Source: Strigomonas culicis
Lineage: Eukaryota; Euglenozoa; Kinetoplastea; Trypanosomatida; Trypanosomatidae
Reading direction: 5' to 3'
Assembly (NCBI GenBank): GCA_000482145.1
Contig: AUXH01000146.1
Coordinates: 1-34,888 of the forward strand
Length of the DNA stretch: 34,888 nt
Part shown: one piece after another, positions 9,078 through 17,401 of the stretch
How positions within the stretch are numbered: position 1 is the first letter of the stretch
How the letters are laid out: each line of letters begins with the position of its first letter
Notes under the pieces: model-generated
The model's input: only the letters and a program-made list of their open reading frames with translations
The model's database searches: none
Told to the model about the DNA's origin: nothing
Program-made: the position numbers and the translations under genes

Positions 9078-9134
9078 GGTTACTTTTTTGTTTTTGTCTT
9101 GTTCTTTTCATTTTGCACAAGGAATCATTTGAAT

Positions 9135-11498
9135 CTAATATGACATGGCAAAAGTACCGTCTGCAGTGCCACGAATAATGTAACCTCTTTGGATTAAACG
9201 CTCAATACTCTTTTTAATCTGCTTTACATTAAATTCGTATGACTCAAGTGCTTTTTGAACAGCATTTTGAATGTCACTGAGAGAAGCCTCTTGTACGCTC
9301 TTCAAGAATTTTACAATGATTGCTTCCAGCGCAAAAGTGTGCAGATTCTCTGCGCGTGCAGGATTATTAGTGGTGGTGGAAGGGAACTGAGCTTTTGTTG
9401 TGTTGTTTGTTACTCCTGGTTTAAGCACTAACAAATCACCATCAAATGAGCACTCTCCTAACGAGCATTCGGTGCCGTTCAATTTCAATATATTTGTAGA
9501 AAAGAATGGCGCTAAAAATCCCTTACTGATGGCCGGTTGGATATCTGCCTCCTCTGACAGTTTGGTCAAGGTGCACTTCTTCTGTTTGTTGAACACAAAC
9601 GCAAGTCGTGCTTGGCCGAAATAAACGTGGATCTTTGTGTTGCGACCACTAGGATTCTTATAATTCAATATAAAACTTGAATACTGTGGCAAGAAAGATA
9701 TTTTCCTTGAGGCCATTTGATTGCTGTACGCTTTCTGGTAAGAGCTTAAAACATGTTTAATCTTGCTGTAAATTACATCTCTGGCTGAAGGAAGTTCAGC
9801 TAGACGGGACGCGCTTAAATCCCAAGACGACGAGAGAACAAATCCATCCACTGGTACTGACGGCAGTGTGGATCCAAAGTAACGGTTGAACGTGGAGCTC
9901 TCTTTCAGATCTTTGAACATTTTATTACATGAAAAGGCAAAATCAAAATTAACTCCCTTTGCAAACAAATCAGATAGCATTCGTTCCTCTCTCTGCAAAA
10001 AATCGTCGATTCCTTTTTTTTGCACAATATGCATATTTCGGAAAAGACGTTGCTGAAGCAGTGCCTTGTAGCATTTGTGGAACTGCTCCTTGTCTGTGCT
10101 CTTTTTGTAGACATCTGCGACCCAATTCCCGTCTGCAATGTTGCGTGATTCTTCCATTTCTTTTGACGCAAATATGGCCAACAAATGTGCTTCATTTGTT
10201 TTAGTGTAGTACATGCAGTGAGAAGGTAGTCTCTGAAGTGCGAGATGTATGCCATCTGGTATAGCCTCCAGCAAGCGGCATTGTGCACCGAATATTTTTA
10301 TTATTTTCTGATTAAATGTACTAAACACTTTACTCAGCTCTTCGTAAATAATATTGTTTTTCTCCACATCTTCATGCATGGTGTTTTTTGAGAGGCGGCT
10401 CGTTATTGCCTCAAAGGCCGTAGTTAATACTAAATCGCCAACAACCCTTTCAAGCCAGCTTGGTTTAGTCCCACTTCCCAGTAGTATATACAACTTATTC
10501 AAGCACTTTACGTGAACTGGATTCCCAGTTACAGCCTCCCGGAGCCACTCTTGTGAAGACACTACAAGGAAATCGGCCTCTGTGCCAATAAGAATGTTGA
10601 AAACTTCATTTCTCACACGGGCATAAGAACTTTTACTTAAAAAGAATCGGACACGCTTCTCCTCTTTTTTGAATTCAGTCACACAAAATTCAATGTATTT
10701 TTCTGCCCCTATCTTCTTGTAAATTTCCTTTTGATTATGGTAGTAAGCAGAAAGAGAGTTGACGTAAGGCTCTTCCATAATAGCGAGGTATTGCGTTTGA
10801 CGAGAACCGTTGAGCATGCTCAAGTTCAAAGAAAGTCGCTTAATGTCCTCCATTGCAGAAATGCTGACAATTGTACCACCACGCACAGCGGTAACGATGC
10901 CATCTACTTTCTCTCGGAGAATCTTCTCTAAACTGGAGTCTACAATAATTTCCGTCCACAGTTGTAAAGCCAGTAATTCTGTCGGATGAACGATGTGTTC
11001 GGCAGGTAACCCTCGCTGCTGCCACACCCACTGTGAATATGTGAAGCCAGTTTTGATAAGATTAACAGATGTGCTAAATTGTTCGTATGTGTCTAAATAT
11101 CTTCCAATAATATCTGGCTCCTGTATATATTTCTTTCGGATATGCAACTGTTTCTTTAATATGTCCTTCAGCAAGTAAAAGACAGCAAGAACCTGAGTGC
11201 TTTCTGGCTTGTCTCCCGTAATCTGCCGTGGCGCAGTCCCTCTTACCAAGGTTGGTGGATCCGCGCATTTATACGCCGTTAACCGGTAAACAAGCGTATG
11301 GATGATGCATAAATTACGATTTATTTCGTTGTACACGTTTGTTAAATCTCCCTGGTGCGGTTCATTAAAAAAGGAGAAAATCTCCTCGCAGGCATTATCT
11401 ACTGCACTCCATAATGATGGAAAACTGTAAAAATAATTCTCCTCTATTGGCATATGAAATGCAAGCGCCGTTACTCCATTGGCGGTTACAGTCGGCAT
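9135..11498 (-). CDS. Divergent cullin family protein (AT-rich copy)
   Basis: A 787-residue cullin, the first gene of the left file. The chosen start is the ATG at 11498 (MPTVTANGVTALAFHMPIEE); sequence further upstream in frame is TA-repeat translation and non-genic. The C-terminal neddylation domain is well kept: LEAIIVKFLKSVQEAS with Lys733 at the acceptor site, then VKQIKKSIERLIQRGYIIRG. The rest is helical and poorly conserved by eye, with segments such as ALQLWTEIIVDSSLEKILRE that parallel DLALRLWMEEVCSPALLDAL in the neighbouring cullin, which supports relatedness. Base composition is markedly AT-rich (22 of 60 bases G+C in 9961-10020) compared with its partner. Presumably a scaffold for a RING ubiquitin ligase. 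Stop is TAG. Confidence 0.88.
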   Translation of the reverse strand: MPTVTANGVTALAFHMPIEENYFYSFPSLWSAVDNACEEIFSFFNEPHQGDLTNVYNEINRNLCIIHTLVYRLTAYKCADPPTLVRGTAPRQITGDKPESTQVLAVFYLLKDILKKQLHIRKKYIQEPDIIGRYLDTYEQFSTSVNLIKTGFTYSQWVWQQRGLPAEHIVHPTELLALQLWTEIIVDSSLEKILREKVDGIVTAVRGGTIVSISAMEDIKRLSLNLSMLNGSRQTQYLAIMEEPYVNSLSAYYHNQKEIYKKIGAEKYIEFCVTEFKKEEKRVRFFLSKSSYARVRNEVFNILIGTEADFLVVSSQEWLREAVTGNPVHVKCLNKLYILLGSGTKPSWLERVVGDLVLTTAFEAITSRLSKNTMHEDVEKNNIIYEELSKVFSTFNQKIIKIFGAQCRLLEAIPDGIHLALQRLPSHCMYYTKTNEAHLLAIFASKEMEESRNIADGNWVADVYKKSTDKEQFHKCYKALLQQRLFRNMHIVQKKGIDDFLQREERMLSDLFAKGVNFDFAFSCNKMFKDLKESSTFNRYFGSTLPSVPVDGFVLSSSWDLSASRLAELPSARDVIYSKIKHVLSSYQKAYSNQMASRKISFLPQYSSFILNYKNPSGRNTKIHVYFGQARLAFVFNKQKKCTLTKLSEEADIQPAISKGFLAPFFSTNILKLNGTECSLGECSFDGDLLVLKPGVTNNTTKAQFPSTTTNNPARAENLHTFALEAIIVKFLKSVQEASLSDIQNAVQKALESYEFNVKQIKKSIERLIQRGYIIRGTADGTFAMSY

Positions 11499-11545
11499 GA
11501 TAATAAATATATATTTATATCTGTATGAAAAAAATGAAAAAAAAT

Positions 11546-11590
11546 TATATATATATATATATGAGTATGTGTGTGTAAATATATATATAT
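11546..11590. repeat. TA-dinucleotide tracts upstream of the AT-rich cullin
   Basis: Two TA/AT runs (11546-11562 and about 11579-11590) flank a short GT stretch, just upstream (on the minus strand) of the cullin start at 11498. They lie in its leader or promoter-proximal DNA. Confidence 0.85.
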
Positions 11591-12666
11591 GCTTTGATTG
11601 GCAGACAGGCGCCACTTATTCTTCAATGTTTATTATTTTTTTTTATTAGTAGTAGTAGTAGTATTTGGGGTACAAGTTCTAGTACTATTAGAAGAAGAAA
11701 TACTCGAAAGAAATAGTACTTTAAAAAAAATTGTGTATATTGAAGTGAATAACAACCGTTTTTGTGTATAACTTAATCTAAATATCTGCAGATGGAGAGA
11801 TAAATAACACTAACTCTTACACCTGATGTGTTAATCACTGTTGCACGAAGGGAAAAGGAAACGACCCAAATAACTAAAGCACAAATAAGAAAACTGAGAA
11901 TGAAACCTACACGAAAACTACTTAAAGATGCAATTAAAGATAAACAAAAAGCAAGAGGAAGGAAAAGTAACATATAATTCCAAAACAACAATAATAAAAA
12001 GCATAATCGTAGTGGTATCAATGAGTATAAAACAGAAAGAAAAAGATGAAAGAACAAATGATAATGGTGAATATGCAGTTTATATAGTAGTTGTTTAACT
12101 AATGTTCATAACTTTATTATCATATCCGGTTTTTAATCGACTCCTTTCGAAGTTTTATTACCGTTGTAATAACCGATACACTCTTATTACGGAGTCATTT
12201 GAAATGCATGAACAAAAAAAAAACAGGGAACACTCCATGTTTTTCCTTTCAATATATTTCTTGCATTTTTTTTTCTAATGAGCATCCTCTCTTCACTTAT
12301 TAGGTGCTTCCGTAATCTACAAAGAGCCCTTAAATACCCCATGTGAATTACATATCTGTGTTTCATGTTCCCCGTTAGAATTGTTGGAAACCACATGTTT
12401 TCTAACACCCGCCCATGATTACTGACAAAAAATCCGTAAAAACATCGGCGACAACCGCTCACACGCCCCACGCACTTTCTCCTCCCAGCCCTCGCCCCAA
12501 CACCAACGAGGAGCGGCCACCACCGCCACGGAGAAACGCGCGGGGGCAAAGAAATGCCCAAAACAGCCCAGAGCCCCGGGGCGGAAAGGAAGAACAGCGA
12601 CGCAACAACGCAACACCAACACAAAACGAAAAAGCGGCAACCCCTCGGCGAGGGGTGAGGCGAGCG

Positions 12667-12680
12667 CCCCCCCCCCCCCC
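12667..12680. repeat. C14 homopolymer
   Basis: Fourteen consecutive C, followed by GCCCGGGGGG. Homopolymers this long are error-prone in assemblies, so the exact length is uncertain. Confidence 0.8.
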
Positions 12681-12974
12681 GCCCGGGGGGCCGAACCCAG
12701 CCCTTGGGAGAACGCACCCCCGCCGGGGGGACCCAAAAGGGACGCAAACCGCGCCCCCCGACCCCCGCCCAGGGGCCCGGGCCGGCCACGGCGGGCTCAG
12801 GGACCCCGAACGCCCCCACCCCCTACAAACCCGGGCCACGCAAAAAACTATTTTCACGCCACCCGACCCCCGCGTTCGACGTTTATTCCTCGGGCAATCC
12901 GTGCCACGGCCCCCGGCCGGCGGGCTACGGCCCAATTTGGATAACGGGCGTGCCTTCGAAACACCGCGTTGAGA

Positions 12975-12993
12975 GGGGGGGGGGCGCCCCCCG
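12975..12993. repeat. G10 run forming a GC palindrome
   Basis: Ten G at 12975-12984, followed by CGCCCCCCG. The core GGGGGCGCCCCC is a perfect palindrome. An A5 run follows within a few bases. Confidence 0.75.
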
Positions 12994-13108
12994 CCAAAAA
13001 GCAGCCAACACCACGCAAACAAGAAGGGGCCAAAAGGCCCCACCACAGCCGACCAAGGAAGGCCTTTTTATTGATCCCACGCCACATGTCTTCTGCTAAG
13101 GGGGGTGT

Positions 13109-13123
13109 GGGGGGGGGGGGGGG
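13109..13123. repeat. G15 homopolymer
   Basis: Fifteen consecutive G followed by CGCG, within the strand-switch core. It is followed about 33 bases later by C8-T-A10 (13156-13174). Confidence 0.8.
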
Positions 13124-13783
13124 CGCGTCCCCTTCGGATTGGCGGGAGCCGCCCGCCCCCCCCTAAAAAAAAAATAACAGAATCAAAGAGAGAACAGTAC
13201 TCCTCATTCCGAACGAGTGTTTTCACCATTGATACATGAAGAGAACTAGAATACATTAAACCACCCAATTGTTATTCTTCTATTTTTTTGTGTCACGTTT
13301 ACCATAAAAAGAAAAAAAAGCCAATGTGTACCCCATGCGATGTGCGAGAAAGAAGTCCTCTATCTCCTCAAAAAACAAGAATCCTTGCCGTGGCAGGGTG
13401 TACAGATGGGCAAGAAGAATTCTCTTAAGGAAGAAAGAACACTCTTTAAAGCACAGAACAGGAGATTCAATCGAATGAGCAAAATTCATCATGATGCACA
13501 CATGGCATTTGATAACCATTGTTCCCTTCTCCATTGGCTTACTTGCCTACTCCGTAATTCCATTTTCTCCGAGAGCTACACAAAAAGAAGAAAACAGAGC
13601 AAAAGAATGCCACAACAAGAAGACAAACGGCCTGCCCCTTCCCCTTGCAACCCCCCACCGCCCACACGTAGTTTTTCTGCGCGATTGTCTTGACTGGTGT
13701 GTGTGGTTTTCAAAGCCTCGGGCTTTGGGCGGGTTGCTCGGCGTTGTCTTTTTGGGGCCCGAAACGAGGGCGCGCAACCGGCG

Positions 13784-13794
13784 CCCCCCCCCCC
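13784..13794. repeat. C11 homopolymer with adjacent A-rich tract
   Basis: Eleven C followed by ACCCGC and an A5-G-A4 tract. On the minus strand this is a T-run then G-run module, opposite in orientation to the T11-G9 module at 13909. Confidence 0.75.
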
Positions 13795-13908
13795 ACCCGC
13801 AAAAAGAAAACGAATGGGAGACCACCCCGCGGCCGCGGTAGAACGGCTTCCGTAAAAGACACTCCGTGGAGTTTTCATGGCTGCACAACTACCGTGAAAT
13901 GCTCTTGC

Positions 13909-13928
13909 TTTTTTTTTTTGGGGGGGGG
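13909..13928 (+). repeat. T11-G9 homopolymer module
   Basis: Eleven T directly followed by nine G, then CGGGCGCG. The first T-run/G-run module in plus-strand orientation, marking the apparent symmetry axis of the strand-switch region. Confidence 0.8.
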
Positions 13929-14736
13929 CGGGCGCGTGCTTGAAGTGGGTAGAATTGGTGGCCAAAGTCACCTCAGCCTCCCAGATCCTTTTCCAAAGTC
14001 ATGGAAAGATAGTAGCAACCGAGGCGAGACTATGTGTAATGTACGAACGGCCGGGTTCACTCAACCGGTGTTGTGTGTATGCTCGCTGAGCCCCGTTCCT
14101 TGCCCTCAACGGGGGCCTTGCGGGTTTTAAAAGAGGATGGATTTATTGCAACCGTATTGTATTAGATGGAATGCGGCAGTTCAGCGTGCCTGAGCGAGAC
14201 TTCAGAGTGTGCTAGGGGGGAAACTCTAGTAATTCGAGTGTCTCTGGATGCGGCAAATGGGGGCCGCCCTGTGATACTCTTTTTTCTCTTTTTTTGTGGT
14301 GGGGGCGGGGGGTGGCGGGGGCCGCTCCTCATTGCCCGCGGGAGAGCCCCCCGCCGAGCGAAAAACAAGGAGCTGAGCGGTGGGGCCAGGGCACTACCTC
14401 GCCCACTTATAAGGGCCCCGATGGTTTTCATTTAAGAACTCTGTGTGGGGATTTGATGTTGATGCTCTTTTATTTATTCTGTTTGCTTGTTCTTTGGCGG
14501 CTGGTCTTTTTGGTCAAGGGGGGCGGTCGCGAGGCCCCGTGAATGCAGACACCAAGCCGGGGCCAGACGGCTTGCCGGCGGTTGGCACCCTCTTTTGTCT
14601 TGCGGTTTTTTTTTGGTGGTGGCCAGCTGGTTTCAAAGAACTGGGCTGCGGTGTTTTTGGCACTTTTGTTTTTGGTTTTCCAGGGGGTCGTTTTGGCCCA
14701 GGGGCTTGGAAAAGAGAATGGGGGGTGGCGCGCCCG

Positions 14737-14753
14737 CCCCCCCCCCCCGGGGG
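14737..14753. repeat. C12-G5 homopolymer block
   Basis: Twelve C at 14737-14748 followed directly by five G, then CGTTTTTCTCAACG. TCTCAACG also follows a C run on the minus strand near 12970. Confidence 0.75.
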
Positions 14754-15050
14754 CGTTTTTCTCAACGAGCCGTCGCGTGGGTGGGTGTTCCCGCTTGGTG
14801 GCCGCTGGCGGGGGGCTGGGGCCGCTCCGTTCGGGTGGCGGGGGCTCGCCCCGTTGGGGCGCCCGCGGGCGGCGCCAGGCCGCGCCTGCCCATGATCAGG
14901 AGCGGGGCGTTTGCTAAGGGTTGCTCGTTTTGGCTGGTCCCGTGGCGGCCTCGTTCAGGCCCCGGCGGTGGGTGGTTTGTATTTTGCTTTGCCGGCTCAT
15001 CACTAAATTCAGTTTGCTTCCATACTAATTGCGGTTTTTTTTTTTGGTTT

Positions 15051-15074
15051 GTGTGTGTGTGTGTGTGTGTGTGT
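15051..15074 (+). repeat. (GT)12 microsatellite
   Basis: Twelve GT units preceded by T11-GG-TTT, about 170 bases before the first plus-strand ATG and upstream of its candidate splice acceptor. Confidence 0.9.
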
Positions 15075-15159
15075 TGATGTGACTCTTTTTTTTATTTGTT
15101 CTTCAATGGAACTTTGGTAACACTTTAACTTGTTTTTCATAATCTGTTGTCAGCAGTGT

Positions 15160-15206
15160 TTCTTTTTATTCTTTCCTTTCCACTTATCTGGTTCTTTTTT
15201 CTTTAG
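15160..15206 (+). promoter_or_regulatory. Candidate trans-splice acceptor of the GDPD gene
   Basis: Pyrimidine-rich tract from about 15160 to 15204 ending in TTTAG; the AG at 15205-15206 is 41 bases before the ATG at 15247. Confidence 0.55.
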
Positions 15207-15246
15207 AGAAGACTTTACTTTTTTTTTTGCAACCGCTGTGGACGTT

Positions 15247-16278
15247 ATGACTATTAAAAAAGTACTACTTTTTGGGCTGGGGGCTTATGTTTGTATTTCA
15301 ACTAGTTTGATTCTGCTTCCCATTGCGCTCAACGATTGGAGAGCTTCCTTGAGGAGCAAGTTCCCGTACTCTGTTACAGTTATCGCTCACAGAGGTGGGA
15401 CATTGAGAGGCCCGGAGAACACCATTTGTGCTTTTAGAAGAGCACTGGAGGAAGGGCATGCGGATATGCTGGAACTGGACGTTCATCAGTCGAAAGACGG
15501 GAAGATTGTAGTTTGTCATGACAGTCTACTTGATCGAGTGTGCGGTCCAGGCACAGGGGACATATCAAATCTGACTGTTGGGCCTGATCCCGATGCCACG
15601 CTACCGCAGGTGTTGCGCGAAATTCCTATTGAATTTGCAAGTGAGAAAACACATACCTTTAAAGCGGATGCTAGTATTCCTGTGAACAGTGAGACACGCA
15701 TATGTTTGTTAACAGAAGTGTTCGATCGCTTTAAAGGTGTCCCGCTACATGTTGACATCAAGGAGGAGGGGTACGCTTTTGTGAAGCAAGTCTTTGATCT
15801 TTTAGAGGACTACGGGAGAGAGGAAATTACATTCATTGGAAGCAGTCACTGGGGTAACAAAAAGCACATCAATCGATACTTCAGTCTCTGCAGCAAAGAG
15901 AAGCGCTTGCGCTATCGTGTGTTTGGCGGTACCTCTGACTACTGTAGAACACACCTTCTCTATCGAATGGGACTTCTGCCCTTCGTTAAGCTTGATTATG
16001 ATGTTTTTTCAATCCCTGTTCATGTTGGTGCCATGCGGAAAGACTGTGAAAAGGAGTACGGCAATTTTTTGACGCGAATTCTAACCCCCTGGGTCACATC
16101 TCCTACTTTATGGAAATATCTTCAAACTCGCGAAATCGCGGTGCTTGGGTGGGTCTTTAACGAGGAAGAAGATTTAAAAAGAGTTTTGCAATTCCCGTTG
16201 AACGGTCTGATAACCGATGACCCCATTCTTTTATACAATTTGGTCCTCAAGGATCATAATTCCTTGGTGACTCTGTAG
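15247..16278 (+). CDS. Glycerophosphodiester phosphodiesterase (GDPD1/3-like)
   Basis: Membrane-anchored GDPD-family phosphodiesterase, 343 residues, first gene of the right file. An N-terminal hydrophobic anchor (about 5-27) precedes the TIM-barrel domain. Metal/catalytic motifs seen: AHRGG with His48 and Arg49; PENT with Glu57; LELDVH with Glu76 and Asp78; and VCHDS with His91. Later LHVDIKEEG and a C-terminal GWVFNEEEDLKRVL...GLITDDP parallel animal GDPD1/GDPD3 (IWVLNEE...GVMTDYP), which have lysophospholipase-D activity. The substrate is therefore glycerophosphodiesters or lysophospholipids (inference). The ATG at 15247 was chosen because upstream in-frame sequence is the polypyrimidine leader. 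AT-rich codons (23 of 60 G+C in 15961-16020). Confidence 0.93.
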   Translation: MTIKKVLLFGLGAYVCISTSLILLPIALNDWRASLRSKFPYSVTVIAHRGGTLRGPENTICAFRRALEEGHADMLELDVHQSKDGKIVVCHDSLLDRVCGPGTGDISNLTVGPDPDATLPQVLREIPIEFASEKTHTFKADASIPVNSETRICLLTEVFDRFKGVPLHVDIKEEGYAFVKQVFDLLEDYGREEITFIGSSHWGNKKHINRYFSLCSKEKRLRYRVFGGTSDYCRTHLLYRMGLLPFVKLDYDVFSIPVHVGAMRKDCEKEYGNFLTRILTPWVTSPTLWKYLQTREIAVLGWVFNEEEDLKRVLQFPLNGLITDDPILLYNLVLKDHNSLVTL

Positions 16279-16542
16279 AGTGTCTTTTAATATTTTGAAG
16301 CGTTTCGTTAAAGCAACGTAAATGAAAACGGTAGTTTTGGAACCGTTTTTTCCAAATGGTTCTCATTTTGTTTCTACAACAACCTGTTTTGCTAAGCTGA
16401 GTATTGGAGTACATCACCGCGTTTGTATTCACATGTTCACTTCTCCTTTTCATTTTCTTCCCTTCTCTCCTTATCCTTCTCCTTTCTCCACATCAATGCA
16501 CATAAACCGAAACGAGAACCACAACATACTGCCAACCAACAA

Positions 16543-16977
16543 ATGATGAAGTGCGCAAAAATGCTTTGCTACATCCTGTCGGGGTGTGTATTCGCTGCAG
16601 CCATTGCCGTCTTTGCAGATGGACAGTTGCAAGCCAAAAGGCTTTCAATCCCATATAACTTTACCATGTACGTCCCATTGCTTGTTGCTTTGTGTGGAGC
16701 TTTGATTTTAATGATCCCTCATCCCAAACTAATATTTACAAACGATGAATACTACGATTTGGAAGACGAGCGGAACGGCAAAATAGTGTTTTTCATTGCA
16801 GCATTGCTGGTGTTTGCTTCCTTGATTCTTGGCATTTGGAAGGCTTCGGATGATACCCTCAGCAAAACGCCTTGGTCTGGATATTCTATTTTTGCTTCAA
16901 CTCTTCTTATAGGGCTTTTTAATATTGTTCTTATCGTTGGGCGACTCAAAGAAGATGAAAACGAGTACGATTTCTGA
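16543..16977 (+). CDS. TMEM50 / UPF0220 family four-pass membrane protein
   Basis: A 144-residue protein with four hydrophobic segments (about 5-24, 43-60, 84-102 and 115-134). The order and C-terminus match the TMEM50/UPF0220 family: a late motif PWSGYSIFASTLLIGLFNIV followed by VGRLKEDENEYDF parallels the PGIAVFFQN...FKFGRTEDLW end of animal TMEM50A. Expected in ER/Golgi membranes; the molecular function is not well defined. The start is the first of two adjacent ATGs (MMKCAK). Upstream in-frame sequence is pyrimidine-rich spacer. AT-rich codon use like its neighbours. Confidence 0.85.
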   Translation: MMKCAKMLCYILSGCVFAAAIAVFADGQLQAKRLSIPYNFTMYVPLLVALCGALILMIPHPKLIFTNDEYYDLEDERNGKIVFFIAALLVFASLILGIWKASDDTLSKTPWSGYSIFASTLLIGLFNIVLIVGRLKEDENEYDF

Positions 16978-17401
16978 TGTGATGCTTGAATAATAATACA
17001 CTCAGTATCAACCATTTGATCTTGCATATAATAAACGCACATGTCCCTTTTGAGGAATTCGTTTCAACTCTCTACACCTAACTTTGCTTGCATTACAGTT
17101 ATTGCACCAGAGCAAAGCTTGAAATGGTGTTCTTGACAATTGTCCTTCCGTTTTTCTTCTTGTTTTTTTTTTTTTGCTCGCTTCTCGCATCTCGAAAGTG
17201 TTTGATTATTATTCTTTTCATCGTTGTTGTGATTTGGTGTTTTTGTTTAGTGTGCTATGAGTTCAACCCTCTCCCTTCTTCAACTTTCAGCATGCTGTTT
17301 GTTGTTCTCCGTGCTTAACTTCTCGTTTTATTTCCCCTCTTCTATGCCCTTTTAAATGAAATCAAGAAAGCAATAAGTAGTGTACTTCTATACGCAAGAG
17401 G
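16978..17401. other. Spacer between TMEM50 and CEP76
   Basis: About 420 bases. A strong pyrimidine tract at about 17141-17188 (with a long T run) is followed by AG at 17197-17198, and a second weaker tract sits near 17320-17353. Either could set the CEP76 splice site. No gene seen. Confidence 0.55.

Larger units (their letters stand above)
8559..9134. other. Spacer between the two cullins, with triplet repeats
   Basis: About 575 AT-rich bases: the 5' leader of the 6240-8558 cullin, a splice-acceptor candidate at 8645-8668, TA-rich words near 8785-8800, an (AAT)n tract at 8871-8887 and a complementary (TTA)n tract at 9044-9077. No gene seen; small frames through the repeats are artefacts of low complexity. 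Confidence 0.6.
12410..13050 (-). promoter_or_regulatory. A/C-rich arm (G/T-rich on the minus strand)
   Basis: From about 12410 the + strand becomes A/C-rich with C runs (C14 at 12667-12680) and few T. Read on the outgoing minus strand it is G/T-rich with G runs. G-runs on the non-template strand favour R-loops and G-quadruplexes (established property). It mirrors the arm at 14.43-15.08 kb. Open frames across it are Pro/Gly/Arg-rich and not credible proteins. Confidence 0.6.
14430..15080 (+). promoter_or_regulatory. G/T-rich arm leading into the plus-strand file
   Basis: G/T-rich on the + strand with T-run/G-run modules (T9 at 14606-14614 then GGTGGTGG; T11 at 15035-15045 then GG), a C12-G5 block at 14737-14753 and a (GT)12 tract at its end. 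It resembles GT-rich Pol II start elements described in T. brucei (parallel is inference). Open frames here are Gly/Arg/Trp-rich and not credible. Confidence 0.6.
11499..15246. promoter_or_regulatory. Divergent strand-switch region, candidate Pol II initiation zone
   Basis: All genes to the left are on the minus strand and all genes to the right on the plus strand, so transcription diverges from this 3.7 kb. It has four parts: TA-rich sequence (11.5-12.4 kb); an A/C-rich arm with C runs (12.41-13.05 kb); a mixed core with several C, G, A and T homopolymers (13.05-14.43 kb); and a G/T-rich arm (14.43-15.08 kb). In trypanosomatids such regions are the main Pol II start regions, marked by H2A.Z and acetylated H4, and in T. 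brucei GT-rich elements there drive transcription (established knowledge). I found no convincing tRNA, snRNA or protein gene here; open frames through the G/C runs translate to low-complexity Gly/Pro/Arg. Confidence 0.8.

Noticed and set aside
11773..12057. Small hydrophobic minus-strand frame in the strand-switch region
   Set aside because: It starts with TTG; the first ATG (11973) leaves 66 residues. The hydrophobic look follows from AT-rich DNA, and no family is recognised.
12187..12819. Minus-strand 210-codon frame in the A/C-rich arm
   Set aside because: Gly/Arg/Trp/Cys-rich translation through C and G homopolymers; no domain, and it depends on exact homopolymer length.
13340..13693. 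117-codon plus-strand frame in the strand-switch core
   Set aside because: No recognisable domain, no splice signal that stands out, and a low-complexity Pro/Ser end. Could be real but unsupported.
14040..14075. tRNA-like B box (GGGTTCACTCAACCGG)
   Set aside because: Only the first five bases match the B-box consensus, and no A box, acceptor stem or anticodon arm could be placed around it.
14443..15077. Plus-strand frames in the G/T-rich arm
   Set aside because: Low-complexity Gly/Pro/Arg/Trp translations of G/T runs that overlap in all three frames; one ends in the (GT)n repeat.
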